Below are positions 44,362 to 54,150 of a stretch of 64,000 bases of DNA, piece by piece (the stretch's first letter is position 1; each line of letters opens with the position of its first letter). This stretch comes from SHWC01 sp050173345 (GTDB lineage Bacteria > Pseudomonadota > Alphaproteobacteria > UBA828), in NCBI GenBank assembly GCA_050173345.1, contig JBFXKW010000002.1:558001-622000 (forward strand), given 5' to 3'. Made by a program: the position numbers and the translations under genes. A model generated the notes under the pieces. It worked only from the letters and a program-made list of their open reading frames with translations, was not told where the DNA came from and searched no databases.

Positions 44362-45201
44362 TCAGCCCTTCACCACGCCGAGCGAGAGCCCGCGCACCAT
44401 GTAGCGGCGCAGGATGATGAACAGGATGATCGGCGGCAGCATCGCGACGATCGAGAACGCGATGGCGAGGTTGGTGAGCTGCTGCGCACCCTGCACGAAG
44501 GTCGGGATCTGGATGGTGTGGGTAACCACCGCGCCGCCGACGAACAGGTTGGCGAAGAGATATTCGTTCCACGCGAAGATCCAGCACAGCATGGCGACCG
44601 AGACCATGCCCGGCCCGACCAGCGGCAAGGTCACGGTGAAGAAGGTCTTGAGGGCGCCGTGGCCGTCCATGTAGGAGGCCTGCTCGAGCTCGGGCGGCAC
44701 CTCGCGGAAGAAGATCATCATCAGCCAGGTCGCGAGCGGCATGTTGAAGACCAGGTAGAGGATGATCAGAGAGATGTGGTTGTCGGTCGTGCCGAACACC
44801 CATTCGAAGGCGTAGAACATCGGCAGCAGGATCGCGACCGGCGGGAACATGCGGTTCGACAGGATCCAGAACGAGACGTTCTCGCCGCCCGCACGCTTCG
44901 GGAAGCGCGCCAGCGCATAGCCGGCCGAGGCGCCGAGCAGCAGCGAGAGGATCGTGTTGCAGGTCGCGATGATGAAGCTGTCGATCAGCGACTTCGCGGT
45001 ACGGGCATCGTCGAACAGGCCGGGGAAGTTGGCCCATCTGAAGTCCTGCGGCCAATAGCTCGGATGGATCTGGTTGACCTCGCCGATCGACTTGAAGCCG
45101 GTGATGAACTGGAAATAGAACGGAAACAGGGTGAACAGCGTCCAGACCACCAGGAACACGGCCACGAAAAAGAGGACGAACCTGTAGGTCGGCAGCCGCA
45201 T
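44362..45201 (-). CDS. ABC importer permease (MalG/UgpE-like)
   Basis: 279 residues with six membrane helices. The EAA coupling motif appears as ELEQASYMDGHGALKTFF and contacts the ATPases. CUT1-type permease for carbohydrates, polyols or glycerol phosphate. Three bases after the preceding permease and two before ATPase 1, hence tightly coupled. Confidence 0.93.
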   Translation of the reverse strand: MRLPTYRFVLFFVAVFLVVWTLFTLFPFYFQFITGFKSIGEVNQIHPSYWPQDFRWANFPGLFDDARTAKSLIDSFIIATCNTILSLLLGASAGYALARFPKRAGGENVSFWILSNRMFPPVAILLPMFYAFEWVFGTTDNHISLIILYLVFNMPLATWLMMIFFREVPPELEQASYMDGHGALKTFFTVTLPLVGPGMVSVAMLCWIFAWNEYLFANLFVGGAVVTHTIQIPTFVQGAQQLTNLAIAFSIVAMLPPIILFIILRRYMVRGLSLGVVKG

Positions 45202-45204
45202 GGC

Positions 45205-46206
45205 CTAAGCGATCCCGCGCGCTTTCAGCACGCGCTTCAGGTATTTCAGGAACAGCGTGGTCAGGATCGCAGCGAAGACGAAGATGATGATGGCGTAGGC
45301 CGCGGCCTCGCCCACCTCGAAGTCCCGGATGCCACGCTGATAGGCGATGTAGACCGGCAGTTCCGACGATTCCGCCGGCCCGCCCGAGGTCATCACGTAG
45401 ATGTAGTCGACATACTTGTAGGCGTCCATGAAGCGGATGATGAAGGCGATGGCGATGACCTCCTTCAGCATCGGCAGCGTGATGCGCCACAGCGTTTTCC
45501 ATCGCGGCGCGCCGTCGACCTGCGCCGCCTCGTAGATGGAGGGCGACAGCGCGACGCGGCCGGAATAGACGATCAGGATGATCAGCGAGGTCCACTGCCA
45601 GAGGTCGGTGAAGGTGACCGACCAGATCGACAGCGAGGTCGAGAACCATTCGATGCGATGATCGACGATGCCGAGGCGGAGCAGGATGTCGTTCACGATG
45701 CCGTTGTGCGGCGTCAGCATCAGTTGCCAGATCAGCCCGACCTGGGAGGGCGGCAGCATCATGGGGATCACCAGGATCACCAGCAGCAGCATCTTGAGCC
45801 AGCGTGCCTTGACCAACTCGTAGAGCATGAGGGCGATGGCGGTGCCGAGGATCACCTCGAGCACGGCGCCGCACAGCAGATAGGTGCCGAGATTCTTGAT
45901 GCTGTTGAGGAAGCGCCCGGAGGTGACGACCTGCTCGAAATTGCCGATGCCGACGAAGCTGTAGGTCTCGCGCGCCAGGCTCACCATCGTCGCGTTGTGC
46001 AACGAGTGGAAGAACATCCAGATCGTCGGGTAGATCACGATGGCGACCAGCACCAGCACCGGGATACCGACCATCAGGACCGGCACCCAGCGATTGACGA
46101 TCAAGGATTGGCTGCTGGTGCGCTTGTTCTTGAACCAGTCCGGAAGCTCGTCGGCCTCCCAGGCGCGGAAGTCATCGACCGCTCTCGCGGGCGCGTCCGC
46201 GGCCAT
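45205..46206 (-). CDS. ABC importer permease (MalF/UgpA-like)
   Basis: 333 residues from ATG 46206; a GTG at 46209 is adjacent. Six membrane helices after a hydrophilic N-terminus of about 38 residues, with the EAA motif IYEAAQVDGAPRWKTLWRI. First permease and first known gene of the minus-strand operon permease-permease-ATPase-ATPase-binding protein. A 20-codon reading frame (46206-46268) with a strong upstream GGGGAGG ends in TGA overlapping this ATG (TGATG), so translation may be coupled to a leader. Confidence 0.92.
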   Translation of the reverse strand: MAADAPARAVDDFRAWEADELPDWFKNKRTSSQSLIVNRWVPVLMVGIPVLVLVAIVIYPTIWMFFHSLHNATMVSLARETYSFVGIGNFEQVVTSGRFLNSIKNLGTYLLCGAVLEVILGTAIALMLYELVKARWLKMLLLVILVIPMMLPPSQVGLIWQLMLTPHNGIVNDILLRLGIVDHRIEWFSTSLSIWSVTFTDLWQWTSLIILIVYSGRVALSPSIYEAAQVDGAPRWKTLWRITLPMLKEVIAIAFIIRFMDAYKYVDYIYVMTSGGPAESSELPVYIAYQRGIRDFEVGEAAAYAIIIFVFAAILTTLFLKYLKRVLKARGIA

Positions 46207-46595
46207 CACGCGGCCCTATTCGCGTCCGCGTGTAACGATGCTGGCGAGAACGTGCACAATACATGCATATCGAGCGATTCCTCCCCTTTCGCCTTCTTCT
46301 TATTATTGAAGGGATTGTCGGCTCGGGTGAAACGCAGTGTCAAGTGCGGACCGAGCGGAGCGTCACCGGCTGCGCCGATCGGCCTAGGTCTCGCGCGGTG
46401 TGCTGCCCGTTTCCGCCGCCTGGACCGGCTTTATCCGCTGGAGCGGAAGGCCGGCCGTTTTTCAATTAGCGAAATAACGTGTGGCCAGCCGGTGATCGGA
46501 CGACACCAGCCCGCCTTCGCGTCGCTCGTTCTTGTCTATCGCGCTCGCCTCGCCGAGACTCGGATACGCCGACAAGAACAGCGGGGAGCCTGGCG
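46207..46595. promoter_or_regulatory. Divergent promoter region of the ABC operon and the EboE-like gene
   Basis: No supported protein gene apart from a possible 20-codon leader frame (46206-46268, minus strand). AT-rich patches at 46290-46312 and 46458-46480 are likely promoter sites for the two directions. I see no clear operator. Confidence 0.45.
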
Positions 46596-47792
46596 ATGGA
46601 TCTCGGCAGCGGCCTTGGCCACCTCACCTATTCCACCCTCGTGCATCCCGGCGACACCTGGGAGGAGATGTGGCAGAGCCTCACCAGCTTCGTGCCCAAG
46701 GTGAAGGCGCGCGTCGCGCCCGACCGCCGGTTCGGCGTCTCGCTGCGCATCTCGGGCGTATCGTCCAGGCGATTGGCCGGCGATCCCGCCGAGCGGCAGA
46801 AGCTGAAAGCCTTCCTCGACGACAACGACATGTATCTCTACACGGTGAACGCGTTCCCGCACGGCCCGTTCAAGAACACCGTGGTCAAGACGCAGGTCTA
46901 CGAGCCCGACTGGCGCAGCGACGAACGCGCGGAATACACCATGCGCGTCGCCGACATCCTGGCCGAGGTCGCGCCGCCCGGCATCGAGCCGTCGATCCAG
47001 ACCGCGCCGCTCGGCTACAAGCCGCGCGTCACCGGCAATGACGTGGTCGAGGCCTATACGCGGCAAGTGCTTCGCGTCGCCGCGCACCTCGTCGAGCTGG
47101 AGCGGCGCACCGGGCGCTGCGTCACGCTCGCCATCGAGCCCGAGCCCGACTGCTACCTCGAAACCACCACCGAGACGCTCGCCTATTTCAAGGAGCATCT
47201 ATACAGCGGCGCGGCGGCCGCCCAGCTCGCGCACGCCACGGGGCTCGCGATCTCGGATGCGCATGCGCGCCTCCGGCGCCATATCGGCACCGTCTACGAC
47301 ATCTGCCATCAGGCCGTGGAGTATGAGGACATCAAGGCATCGCTGCAGGCGCTGGTCGATGCCGGCATCCCGGTGTTCAAGCTGCAGGAGGCCGCCGCCA
47401 TGCGCATGCCGGAGGTCGACGGCGACATCGTCGAGGCGCTCAGGCCCTACGCCAACAGCGTCTACCTGACTCAAACCGTGGAGCGCCGCAACGGCAGGCT
47501 CACCCGCTTCCCGAACCTCGAGGACGCCTTCGCGGCGTGGCAGCGTGAGCCCGGCCCGCGCGAATGGCGGACCCACTTCCATGTGCCGGTCTTCCTCGAC
47601 GATCTCGGCGCGTTCAAGACCACCCGCTTCGCGATCGAGGACGCGCTCGCCTTCCAGAAGGCGCACGGCCTCTCCGCCCAGCTCGAGATCGAGACCTACA
47701 CCTGGGACGTGCTGCCCGATCACCTGAAGACCGGCGACATCGTCGACTATGTCAGCCGCGAGATCGAATGGGTGCGCGGCCAGCTGATCTGA
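46596..47792 (+). CDS. EboE-like TIM-barrel protein (sugar phosphate isomerase/epimerase fold)
   Basis: 398 residues. Begins LGHLTYSTLVHPGDTWEEMW and continues KARVAPDRRFGVSLRIS, which matches the EboE metabolite traffic family. The middle has the TIM-barrel metal-site style residues (TLAIEPEPDCYLETT, FKLQEAAAMR, HFHVPVF, LEIETYTWDVLP), suggesting a xylose-isomerase-like fold with glutamate and histidine metal ligands. EboE proteins usually occur with other ebo genes for prenylated product traffic; none are here, so a catabolic sugar isomerase-like role with the neighbouring importer is more likely. GGGGAG upstream of the ATG. Confidence 0.8.
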   Translation: MDLGSGLGHLTYSTLVHPGDTWEEMWQSLTSFVPKVKARVAPDRRFGVSLRISGVSSRRLAGDPAERQKLKAFLDDNDMYLYTVNAFPHGPFKNTVVKTQVYEPDWRSDERAEYTMRVADILAEVAPPGIEPSIQTAPLGYKPRVTGNDVVEAYTRQVLRVAAHLVELERRTGRCVTLAIEPEPDCYLETTTETLAYFKEHLYSGAAAAQLAHATGLAISDAHARLRRHIGTVYDICHQAVEYEDIKASLQALVDAGIPVFKLQEAAAMRMPEVDGDIVEALRPYANSVYLTQTVERRNGRLTRFPNLEDAFAAWQREPGPREWRTHFHVPVFLDDLGAFKTTRFAIEDALAFQKAHGLSAQLEIETYTWDVLPDHLKTGDIVDYVSREIEWVRGQLI

Positions 47793-47836
47793 ACCGCCTT
47801 GATCGATCGCGCTCTCCTCGTCATCGTCGCGATGCC

Positions 47837-49243
47837 ATGTCCGTGCTCGACCTGCCCTTGCACGAGATCGCCGCGGCGTTGCGCGCGGGCCGGCTGAGCG
47901 CCGGCGCGCTGCTCGACGAGGCGGTCGCGCGCCACCATCGCTTCGGCGACTACCTGCACGCCTACCGGCTTTGGGACGAGGCGGCGGCGCGTGCCGAAGC
48001 CACGGCCGCGGACGCGGCGTTCGCCGCCGGCATCGACACCGGGCCGCTCCAGGGCATCCCGGTTTCGGTCAAGGACATCTTCGGCGTCGGCGGCACGCAG
48101 ACCTTCGCCGGCTCGCCGCGCCCGCTGCCGGCGCGCTTCGAGGCCGAGGGCCCGCTCATCCGGGCACTCCGCCGCCAGCTCGCCGTCATCGTGGGCAAGA
48201 CGCACACCATGCAGTTCGCGATGGGCGGCCTCGGCACCAACAGCCATTGGGGCGCGCCGCGCAATCCATGGGACGCCGCGCACCATCGCGCACCCGGCGG
48301 CACCAGTTCGGGTGCGGGCGTCAGCCTGATCGAGGGCTCGGCGCTGCTCGCGATCGGCAGCGATACCGGCGGCTCGATCCGCACGCCCGCGAGCTTCACC
48401 GCCACGGTCGGGCTCAAGCCCACCATCGGCCGCTGGTCGACGGCAGGCATGGTGCCGCTCAGCCCGACGCTCGATACCCCCGCCATCGCCGCGCGCAGCG
48501 TCGCCGACGCCGCGTTCGCCTTCGCCGCGCTCGACCCCGGCGCGGGGGACGCGCCGCGGCCCCGGCCCGAGATCGTGCCGGTGGATCCACGGCGGCTCCG
48601 CATCGGCGTGCCCGGCGCGCCGTTCTGGGACGATGCCTCGCCGGGCGTCGCCGAGGCGGTGCGCGCGGCGCTCGACCGGCTCGCCAAGGCCGGCGCGCTC
48701 GTCGAGGAGGTCGCGCTGCCCGAGGCGGCCGAGGCCGCCGCGCTCTGGCTCAAGGGCGGCCTCGCCGCGCCCGAGTTCCAGAGCTATCTGAGCGCGGAGC
48801 TGCCCGAATGGCAGGCCGAGCTCGATGCCATCACCGTCGCCAAGCTCGGCGATGCGGCCAGGATGACGGCGAGCGAATACCTGTCGCGGCGCCGGCGGGT
48901 CGCCGCGCTCGCCGCCTCGGCTGCCAAGCGGCTCGGCTCCTATGACGTGCTCGCGGCGCCGAGCGTGCCGATCACGCCACCGAAGCTCGCCGACCTGGCC
49001 GAGCCCGAGCGCTTCTTCCGCGCCAACCTGCTGGCGCAGCGCAATGGCAGCCCGATCAACTTCCTCGGCCTTTGCGCGATCTCCCTGCCGGGCGGACGGG
49101 ACGCCGAGGCCATGCCGGTCGGCCTGCAGCTCATCGCGGCGCCGCACGAAGAAACGCGCCTGCTCGGCGCCGCGCTCGCGGCCGAGCAGGTGCTCGGCGC
49201 CGCCCGCGACATCCTCGGCGCACCGCCGCTCCCCGCATCCTGA
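47837..49243 (+). CDS. Amidase signature family enzyme
   Basis: 468 residues. Catalytic Ser-cisSer-Lys triad: lysine in GIPVSVKDIFGV, cis-serine in PGGTSSGAG and nucleophile serine in GSDTGGSIRTPASF. Hydrolyses amides; members include indoleacetamide hydrolase, GatA-like and allophanate-type enzymes. The substrate is open. It starts 44 bp after the EboE-like gene and precedes the liv operon by 121 bp on the same strand, so it could belong to either. Confidence 0.92.
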   Translation: MSVLDLPLHEIAAALRAGRLSAGALLDEAVARHHRFGDYLHAYRLWDEAAARAEATAADAAFAAGIDTGPLQGIPVSVKDIFGVGGTQTFAGSPRPLPARFEAEGPLIRALRRQLAVIVGKTHTMQFAMGGLGTNSHWGAPRNPWDAAHHRAPGGTSSGAGVSLIEGSALLAIGSDTGGSIRTPASFTATVGLKPTIGRWSTAGMVPLSPTLDTPAIAARSVADAAFAFAALDPGAGDAPRPRPEIVPVDPRRLRIGVPGAPFWDDASPGVAEAVRAALDRLAKAGALVEEVALPEAAEAAALWLKGGLAAPEFQSYLSAELPEWQAELDAITVAKLGDAARMTASEYLSRRRRVAALAASAAKRLGSYDVLAAPSVPITPPKLADLAEPERFFRANLLAQRNGSPINFLGLCAISLPGGRDAEAMPVGLQLIAAPHEETRLLGAALAAEQVLGAARDILGAPPLPAS

Positions 49244-49364
49244 TTGGCGTAACCGTGCCTGTTCGAGGCGGGCAAGGATGCTATGCTCGCCCAAAATCAC
49301 TGCCGCGCGGATTGGGAGCCGCGCAGCGGCGGGAACGAGAACGGGGACGCATCGCGAGGAAGGG

Positions 49365-50174
49365 ATGCCGGCGATCCTGGAGATCGAGGCGTTGAGCCTT
49401 GCCTTCGGCGGCGTGCGCGCGCTCGACGGCGTCTCGCTCGCCGTCGAGGAAGGCAGCATCACGGCGATCATCGGGCCGAACGGCGCCGGCAAGACCAGCC
49501 TGTTCAACGCGATCTCCGGCTTCTACCGGCCGCAAGCCGGGCACATCGTCTTCGACGGAGAGGACATCACGCGGCTCAAGCCGCCGCACCGCGCCGCGCT
49601 CGGGCTGGCGCGGACGTTTCAGAACATCGCGCTGTTCCAGGGCATGACCGTGCTCGACAACATCAAGCTCGGCCGCCACGTCCACCTCAAGACCGGCGTG
49701 CTCGCCGCCGGCCTCTATCTCGGCCCGGCGCGGCGCGAGGAGATGGCGCTGCGCGCCGAGATCGAGCGCGACGTGATCGACTTCCTCGACATCGACCATA
49801 TCCGCCACGCGCCGGTCGCGGCGCTTCCTTATGGCCTTCAAAAGCGCGTCGAGCTGGCGCGCGCGCTTGCCATGCGGCCGCGCGTGCTGCTGCTCGACGA
49901 GCCGGTCGCCGGCCTCAACCGCGAGGAGACCGAGGACATGGCACGCTTCATCCTCGACGTGCGCGAGGAGCGCGGCGTGACGGTGCTGCTCGTCGAGCAC
50001 GACATGGACGTGGTGATGGACATCTCGGATCACGTCGTCGTGCTCAATTTCGGCCGGGACATCGGCGCCGCCCCGCCCGACCAAGTGCGCGAGATGAAGC
50101 CGGTGATCGACGCCTATCTCGGCGGCCATGGCGGCGCGGCGCGCGCGCCGGCGCAAGCGGCGGCGGGCGGCTGA
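49365..50174 (+). CDS. livG: Branched-chain amino acid-type ABC transporter ATPase LivG
   Basis: 269 residues. Walker A GPNGAGKTS, signature-region ALPYGLQKRVELARAL (LivG-type degenerate LSGGQ), Walker B VLLLDEPVAGLN and switch histidine in LVEHDMD. RBS GAGGAAGGG. First gene of livG-H-M-K-F-acyl-CoA ligase; its stop overlaps livH by one base. The family moves branched-chain amino acids and also aromatic or aliphatic acids, urea and amides. Confidence 0.93.
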   Translation: MPAILEIEALSLAFGGVRALDGVSLAVEEGSITAIIGPNGAGKTSLFNAISGFYRPQAGHIVFDGEDITRLKPPHRAALGLARTFQNIALFQGMTVLDNIKLGRHVHLKTGVLAAGLYLGPARREEMALRAEIERDVIDFLDIDHIRHAPVAALPYGLQKRVELARALAMRPRVLLLDEPVAGLNREETEDMARFILDVREERGVTVLLVEHDMDVVMDISDHVVVLNFGRDIGAAPPDQVREMKPVIDAYLGGHGGAARAPAQAAAGG

Positions 50175-51046
50175 TGGAATTCCTGCTCGAGGTCAGCCTG
50201 GTCGGCCTTGCCGTCGGCGGGGTCTACGCGCTGATCGCGGTCGGCTATGTGCTGATCTACCGCAGCACCCGCGTGGTCAACTTCGCCCACGGCAATGTGA
50301 TGATGTTCGGCGCCTACTTCTACTACAGCTTCGCCGGGCTTCTTGGCCTGCACTGGGCGCCGGCGCTGCTGCTCACCCTGGCCGCCGCGGCGCTGTTCGG
50401 CGCGGGCTTGGAGCGGCTGGTACTGCGCCCGCTGATCGGGCGGCCGGCGATCGCGGTCTGCATGATCACCGTCGGCGTCGCGGTGACCTTGCACGGCCTC
50501 GCCCAGCTCATCTGGTCCGCGGAGGATTTCTTCCTGCCGGCCTTGCTGCCGCAGGAGCCGATCGTCATCGGCGGCATGTTCATCCCCGGCAACACCTTCT
50601 ATGGCTTCTTGGTCGCGCTCGGCGCCATCGCGGCCTTCCTCGCGATCTTCCGCTTCACCCGGAGCGGCGTCGCCATGCGTGCGACCGCCGCCGACCAGGT
50701 CGCCGCCACGACCATGGGCATCAACGTGCCCGCCATGTTCAGCCTGGCCTGGATCTATGCCTCGGTCTCGGCGGCGCTCGCCGGCATCGTCGTCGGCTCG
50801 ATGGCAACCCTCAACCCGAGCCTCGGGCTGATCGGCCTCAGCGTGCTCGCCGTGGTCATCCTCGGCGGGCTCGACAGCGTGCTCGGCGCCATCGTGGCCG
50901 GGCTGATCGTCGGCTGGATCGAATCGGTCACCGGCTTCTATGCCGGCGCGGCGTTCAAGGACGTGGTGCCGTTCCTGGTGCTGCTCGCGATCCTCGTGGT
51001 GCGGCCGCACGGGCTGTTCGGCACGCCCGAGATCGAGCGGCTGTGA
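50174..51046 (+). CDS. livH: Branched-chain amino acid-type ABC permease LivH
   Basis: 290 residues, about eight membrane helices, with the LivH signature VYALIAVGYVLIYRSTRVVNFAHGN near the N-terminus. ATG overlaps the livG TGA. Forms the membrane channel with LivM. Confidence 0.95.
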   Translation: MEFLLEVSLVGLAVGGVYALIAVGYVLIYRSTRVVNFAHGNVMMFGAYFYYSFAGLLGLHWAPALLLTLAAAALFGAGLERLVLRPLIGRPAIAVCMITVGVAVTLHGLAQLIWSAEDFFLPALLPQEPIVIGGMFIPGNTFYGFLVALGAIAAFLAIFRFTRSGVAMRATAADQVAATTMGINVPAMFSLAWIYASVSAALAGIVVGSMATLNPSLGLIGLSVLAVVILGGLDSVLGAIVAGLIVGWIESVTGFYAGAAFKDVVPFLVLLAILVVRPHGLFGTPEIERL

Positions 51047-51059
51047 CGGGCGAAGCGCC

Positions 51060-52094
51060 ATGCTGACCGGCAACTTCAAGGAACGCTATGAGGCTGACGA
51101 GGCGCTGCTCAGGACCGCACGAAGCCGCTATTGGGCGGCGCTGCTGGCGGCGCTCCTCGTCGCGCTGCCCTTTGCCGGCAACGACTATCACCTCTACCTC
51201 GCCTGCCTGCTCGGCATCAACGTGATCGCCGCGACCGGCATCAACATCCTGACCGGCTTCACCGGTCTGATCTCGCTCGGCCATGCCGCCTTCATGGGCG
51301 TCGGCGCCTATGCCGCCGCCTGGTTCGCCAACCAGCTCGCCTTGCCGTTCTATCTCTGCCTGCCGCTCGGCGGGCTGGCCGCGGCAATGGTCGGCATCGT
51401 GGTCGGGCTGCCCTCGCTGCGCATCAAGGGGCTCTACCTTGCCATCGCGACGCTCGCCGCCCAGTTCATCCTCGGCTTCGTCTTCAACGAGTGGGAGCCG
51501 GTGACCGGCGGCGGCCGCGGCACGTCGGTGCCGCCCGCCGAGATCGGCAGCCTCGTGCTCGACACCGAGTTCGAGCTCTACTGGCTGATCCTCGTCATCA
51601 CGGTGCTCTCGCTGGTCTTCGCCCGCAACCTGTTCCGTACCCGGATCGGCCGCGCCTTCATCGCGGTCCGGGACCGCGACATCTCGGCCGAGGTCATGGG
51701 CATCGACCTCTTGCGCACCAAGCTCGCCTCGTTCGCGCTCAGCTCGTTCTATGCCGGCATCGCCGGCGGGCTGATGGCCTACTTCTTCAAGGTGGTGACG
51801 CCGGAGCAGTATTCCTTCGGCATTTCCGTCATGATCCTCGCCGCGATCGTGGTCGGCGGCATGGGCACGATTCTGGGAGGCGTGCTCGGCGCGATCTTCA
51901 TGACGCTGATGCCCGAGGCGCTCGGGCAGATCAGCCTGAGCTTCGGCCCGCAGGCGGTGCCCCTGCTCTCGCCCGCGCGCGAGGTCGTGTTCGGCCTGTT
52001 GATCGTTTTGTTCCTGATCTTCGAGCCGCGCGGGCTCGCCGAGATCTGGCGGCGGTTCAAGCGGAGCTATGACCGCTGGCCGTTCCGTACCTAG
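51060..52094 (+). CDS. livM: Branched-chain amino acid-type ABC permease LivM
   Basis: 344 residues, multiple membrane helices, with INILTGFTGLISLGHAAFM and the EAA-like loop FIAVRDRDISAEVMGID typical of LivM. Start 13 bp after livH stop. A longer upstream frame is a shadow of livH. Confidence 0.95.
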   Translation: MLTGNFKERYEADEALLRTARSRYWAALLAALLVALPFAGNDYHLYLACLLGINVIAATGINILTGFTGLISLGHAAFMGVGAYAAAWFANQLALPFYLCLPLGGLAAAMVGIVVGLPSLRIKGLYLAIATLAAQFILGFVFNEWEPVTGGGRGTSVPPAEIGSLVLDTEFELYWLILVITVLSLVFARNLFRTRIGRAFIAVRDRDISAEVMGIDLLRTKLASFALSSFYAGIAGGLMAYFFKVVTPEQYSFGISVMILAAIVVGGMGTILGGVLGAIFMTLMPEALGQISLSFGPQAVPLLSPAREVVFGLLIVLFLIFEPRGLAEIWRRFKRSYDRWPFRT

Positions 52095-52120
52095 CCATCC
52101 AGCCAAGGGGAGGATGAAGC

Positions 52121-53329
52121 ATGGCAAGCAAGCGAAACCTGGGAAGCCTGACGCGGCGCGCGGCCTTGGCCGGCGCCGCAGCGCTGGCGTTGGCGCTGAG
52201 CGCACATGCCGGGCCGGCGGGCGCGGCGGGCGAGGAGGAGCTGGTCTGGGGCGCCTCGCTGCCTCTGACCGGCCCGTTCGCCAAGGCGGGACAGCTCGGC
52301 GAGCAGGGCCTGCGCGCCTTCATCGAGTACACGAACGCGACCGGCGGCATCAGCGGCCGCAAGATTCGCCTGGTTGCGCAGGACAGCGGCTATGTGCCGG
52401 ACAAGGCGCTCGGCATCTTCAAGCAGGTCATGGCATCCGAGAAGAACGTCGTCGTCTTCTACGGCGACAGCACGGGCTTCGCGAAGCTGGTCGCGCCCGA
52501 GCTGAACGACCGCTACAAGATCCTGGTCGGCGGCACCTCGTTCTCGACCGAGCTGGCGGATCCCGAGAAGTATCCGTTCCAGTTCATGCCTGGGCCAACC
52601 TATGCCGACCAGATCGGCATCCTGATGAAATACATCGCGGACAATGCCGGCGACCGGCCGCCGCGCGTCGTGATGTTCTACTCCAATACCGAGTTCGGGC
52701 GTGACCCGATCGAGGCGGCGAAGACGCAGGCCAAGGCGCTCGGCATCGAGATCGTCGAGGAGATCGAGACCAAGCCGGCGGGCGTCGACGTGGCGCCCGA
52801 GGTGCTCAAGCTCAGGCGCGCCGAGCCCGACTACGTCATCTTCCACGGCTTCGTCACCAGCGTGTGGCCGGAGGTGATGAAGCAGGCGCTGCAATCGGGC
52901 GTGAAGGCGATGTTCATGGGCACGTTCTGGGCCATGGAGCCCGCCATCGTGAAGGAGATGGGCCCGCTCGCCGACTACTACATGGGCGTGTTCCCCTACC
53001 GCTATTTCGGCGAGCAGGCGGATTCGGCGACCCTGCAGACCATGGCGCAGGTGACGCAAGCCGAATACCTGCCGAGCTATTTCCTGCAGACCTGGTTCTC
53101 CGGCATGATCGTCAAGGAGGTGATCCAGCGCACCTTGGATGCCGGCAAGCCGCTCACCGGCGAGAACCTCAAGGCAACGCTCGATTCGATCGAGAACTGG
53201 GATACCGGCGGCCTGATCGGCGTGCCGGTTACCTTCCGCAACAACGCGATCCCGGTCGGGCGCATCTACAAGGGCAATTCGGCGACCGGCACGCTCGAGC
53301 CGGCCTCGGACTGGATCGTGCTGGAATAA
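52121..53329 (+). CDS. Periplasmic ligand-binding protein (LivK type)
   Basis: 402 residues. Signal peptide of about 36 residues with a Thr-Arg-Arg start (possible Sec or weak Tat signal), then a type I periplasmic fold (VWGASLPLTGPFAKAGQLGEQGL, NATGGISGRKIRL). Binds the ligand for the LivGHMF transporter. Given the acyl-CoA ligase at the end of the operon, the ligand is more likely a carboxylic acid that is activated to CoA than leucine, but this is inference. Confidence 0.92.
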   Translation: MASKRNLGSLTRRAALAGAAALALALSAHAGPAGAAGEEELVWGASLPLTGPFAKAGQLGEQGLRAFIEYTNATGGISGRKIRLVAQDSGYVPDKALGIFKQVMASEKNVVVFYGDSTGFAKLVAPELNDRYKILVGGTSFSTELADPEKYPFQFMPGPTYADQIGILMKYIADNAGDRPPRVVMFYSNTEFGRDPIEAAKTQAKALGIEIVEEIETKPAGVDVAPEVLKLRRAEPDYVIFHGFVTSVWPEVMKQALQSGVKAMFMGTFWAMEPAIVKEMGPLADYYMGVFPYRYFGEQADSATLQTMAQVTQAEYLPSYFLQTWFSGMIVKEVIQRTLDAGKPLTGENLKATLDSIENWDTGGLIGVPVTFRNNAIPVGRIYKGNSATGTLEPASDWIVLE

Positions 53330-53351
53330 TCGACGCGCCTGCGGAGGCCGC

Positions 53352-54149
<798 letters not shown>

Positions 54150-54150
54150 G

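Noticed and set aside
43253..45874. An 873-codon fused ATPase frame
   Set aside because: The N-terminal half is an Arg-rich shadow of the two permease genes; the true ATPase starts at 44359, two bases after the permease stop.
46596..47792. Membership of the EboE-like gene in a complete ebo cluster
   Set aside because: None of the other ebo genes (prenyltransferase, UbiA-type or dehydroquinate synthase-like members) is nearby.
47747..49507. 586-codon minus-strand frame opposite the amidase
   Set aside because: Composition is Arg/Ala-rich without motifs, and the plus strand holds a complete amidase.
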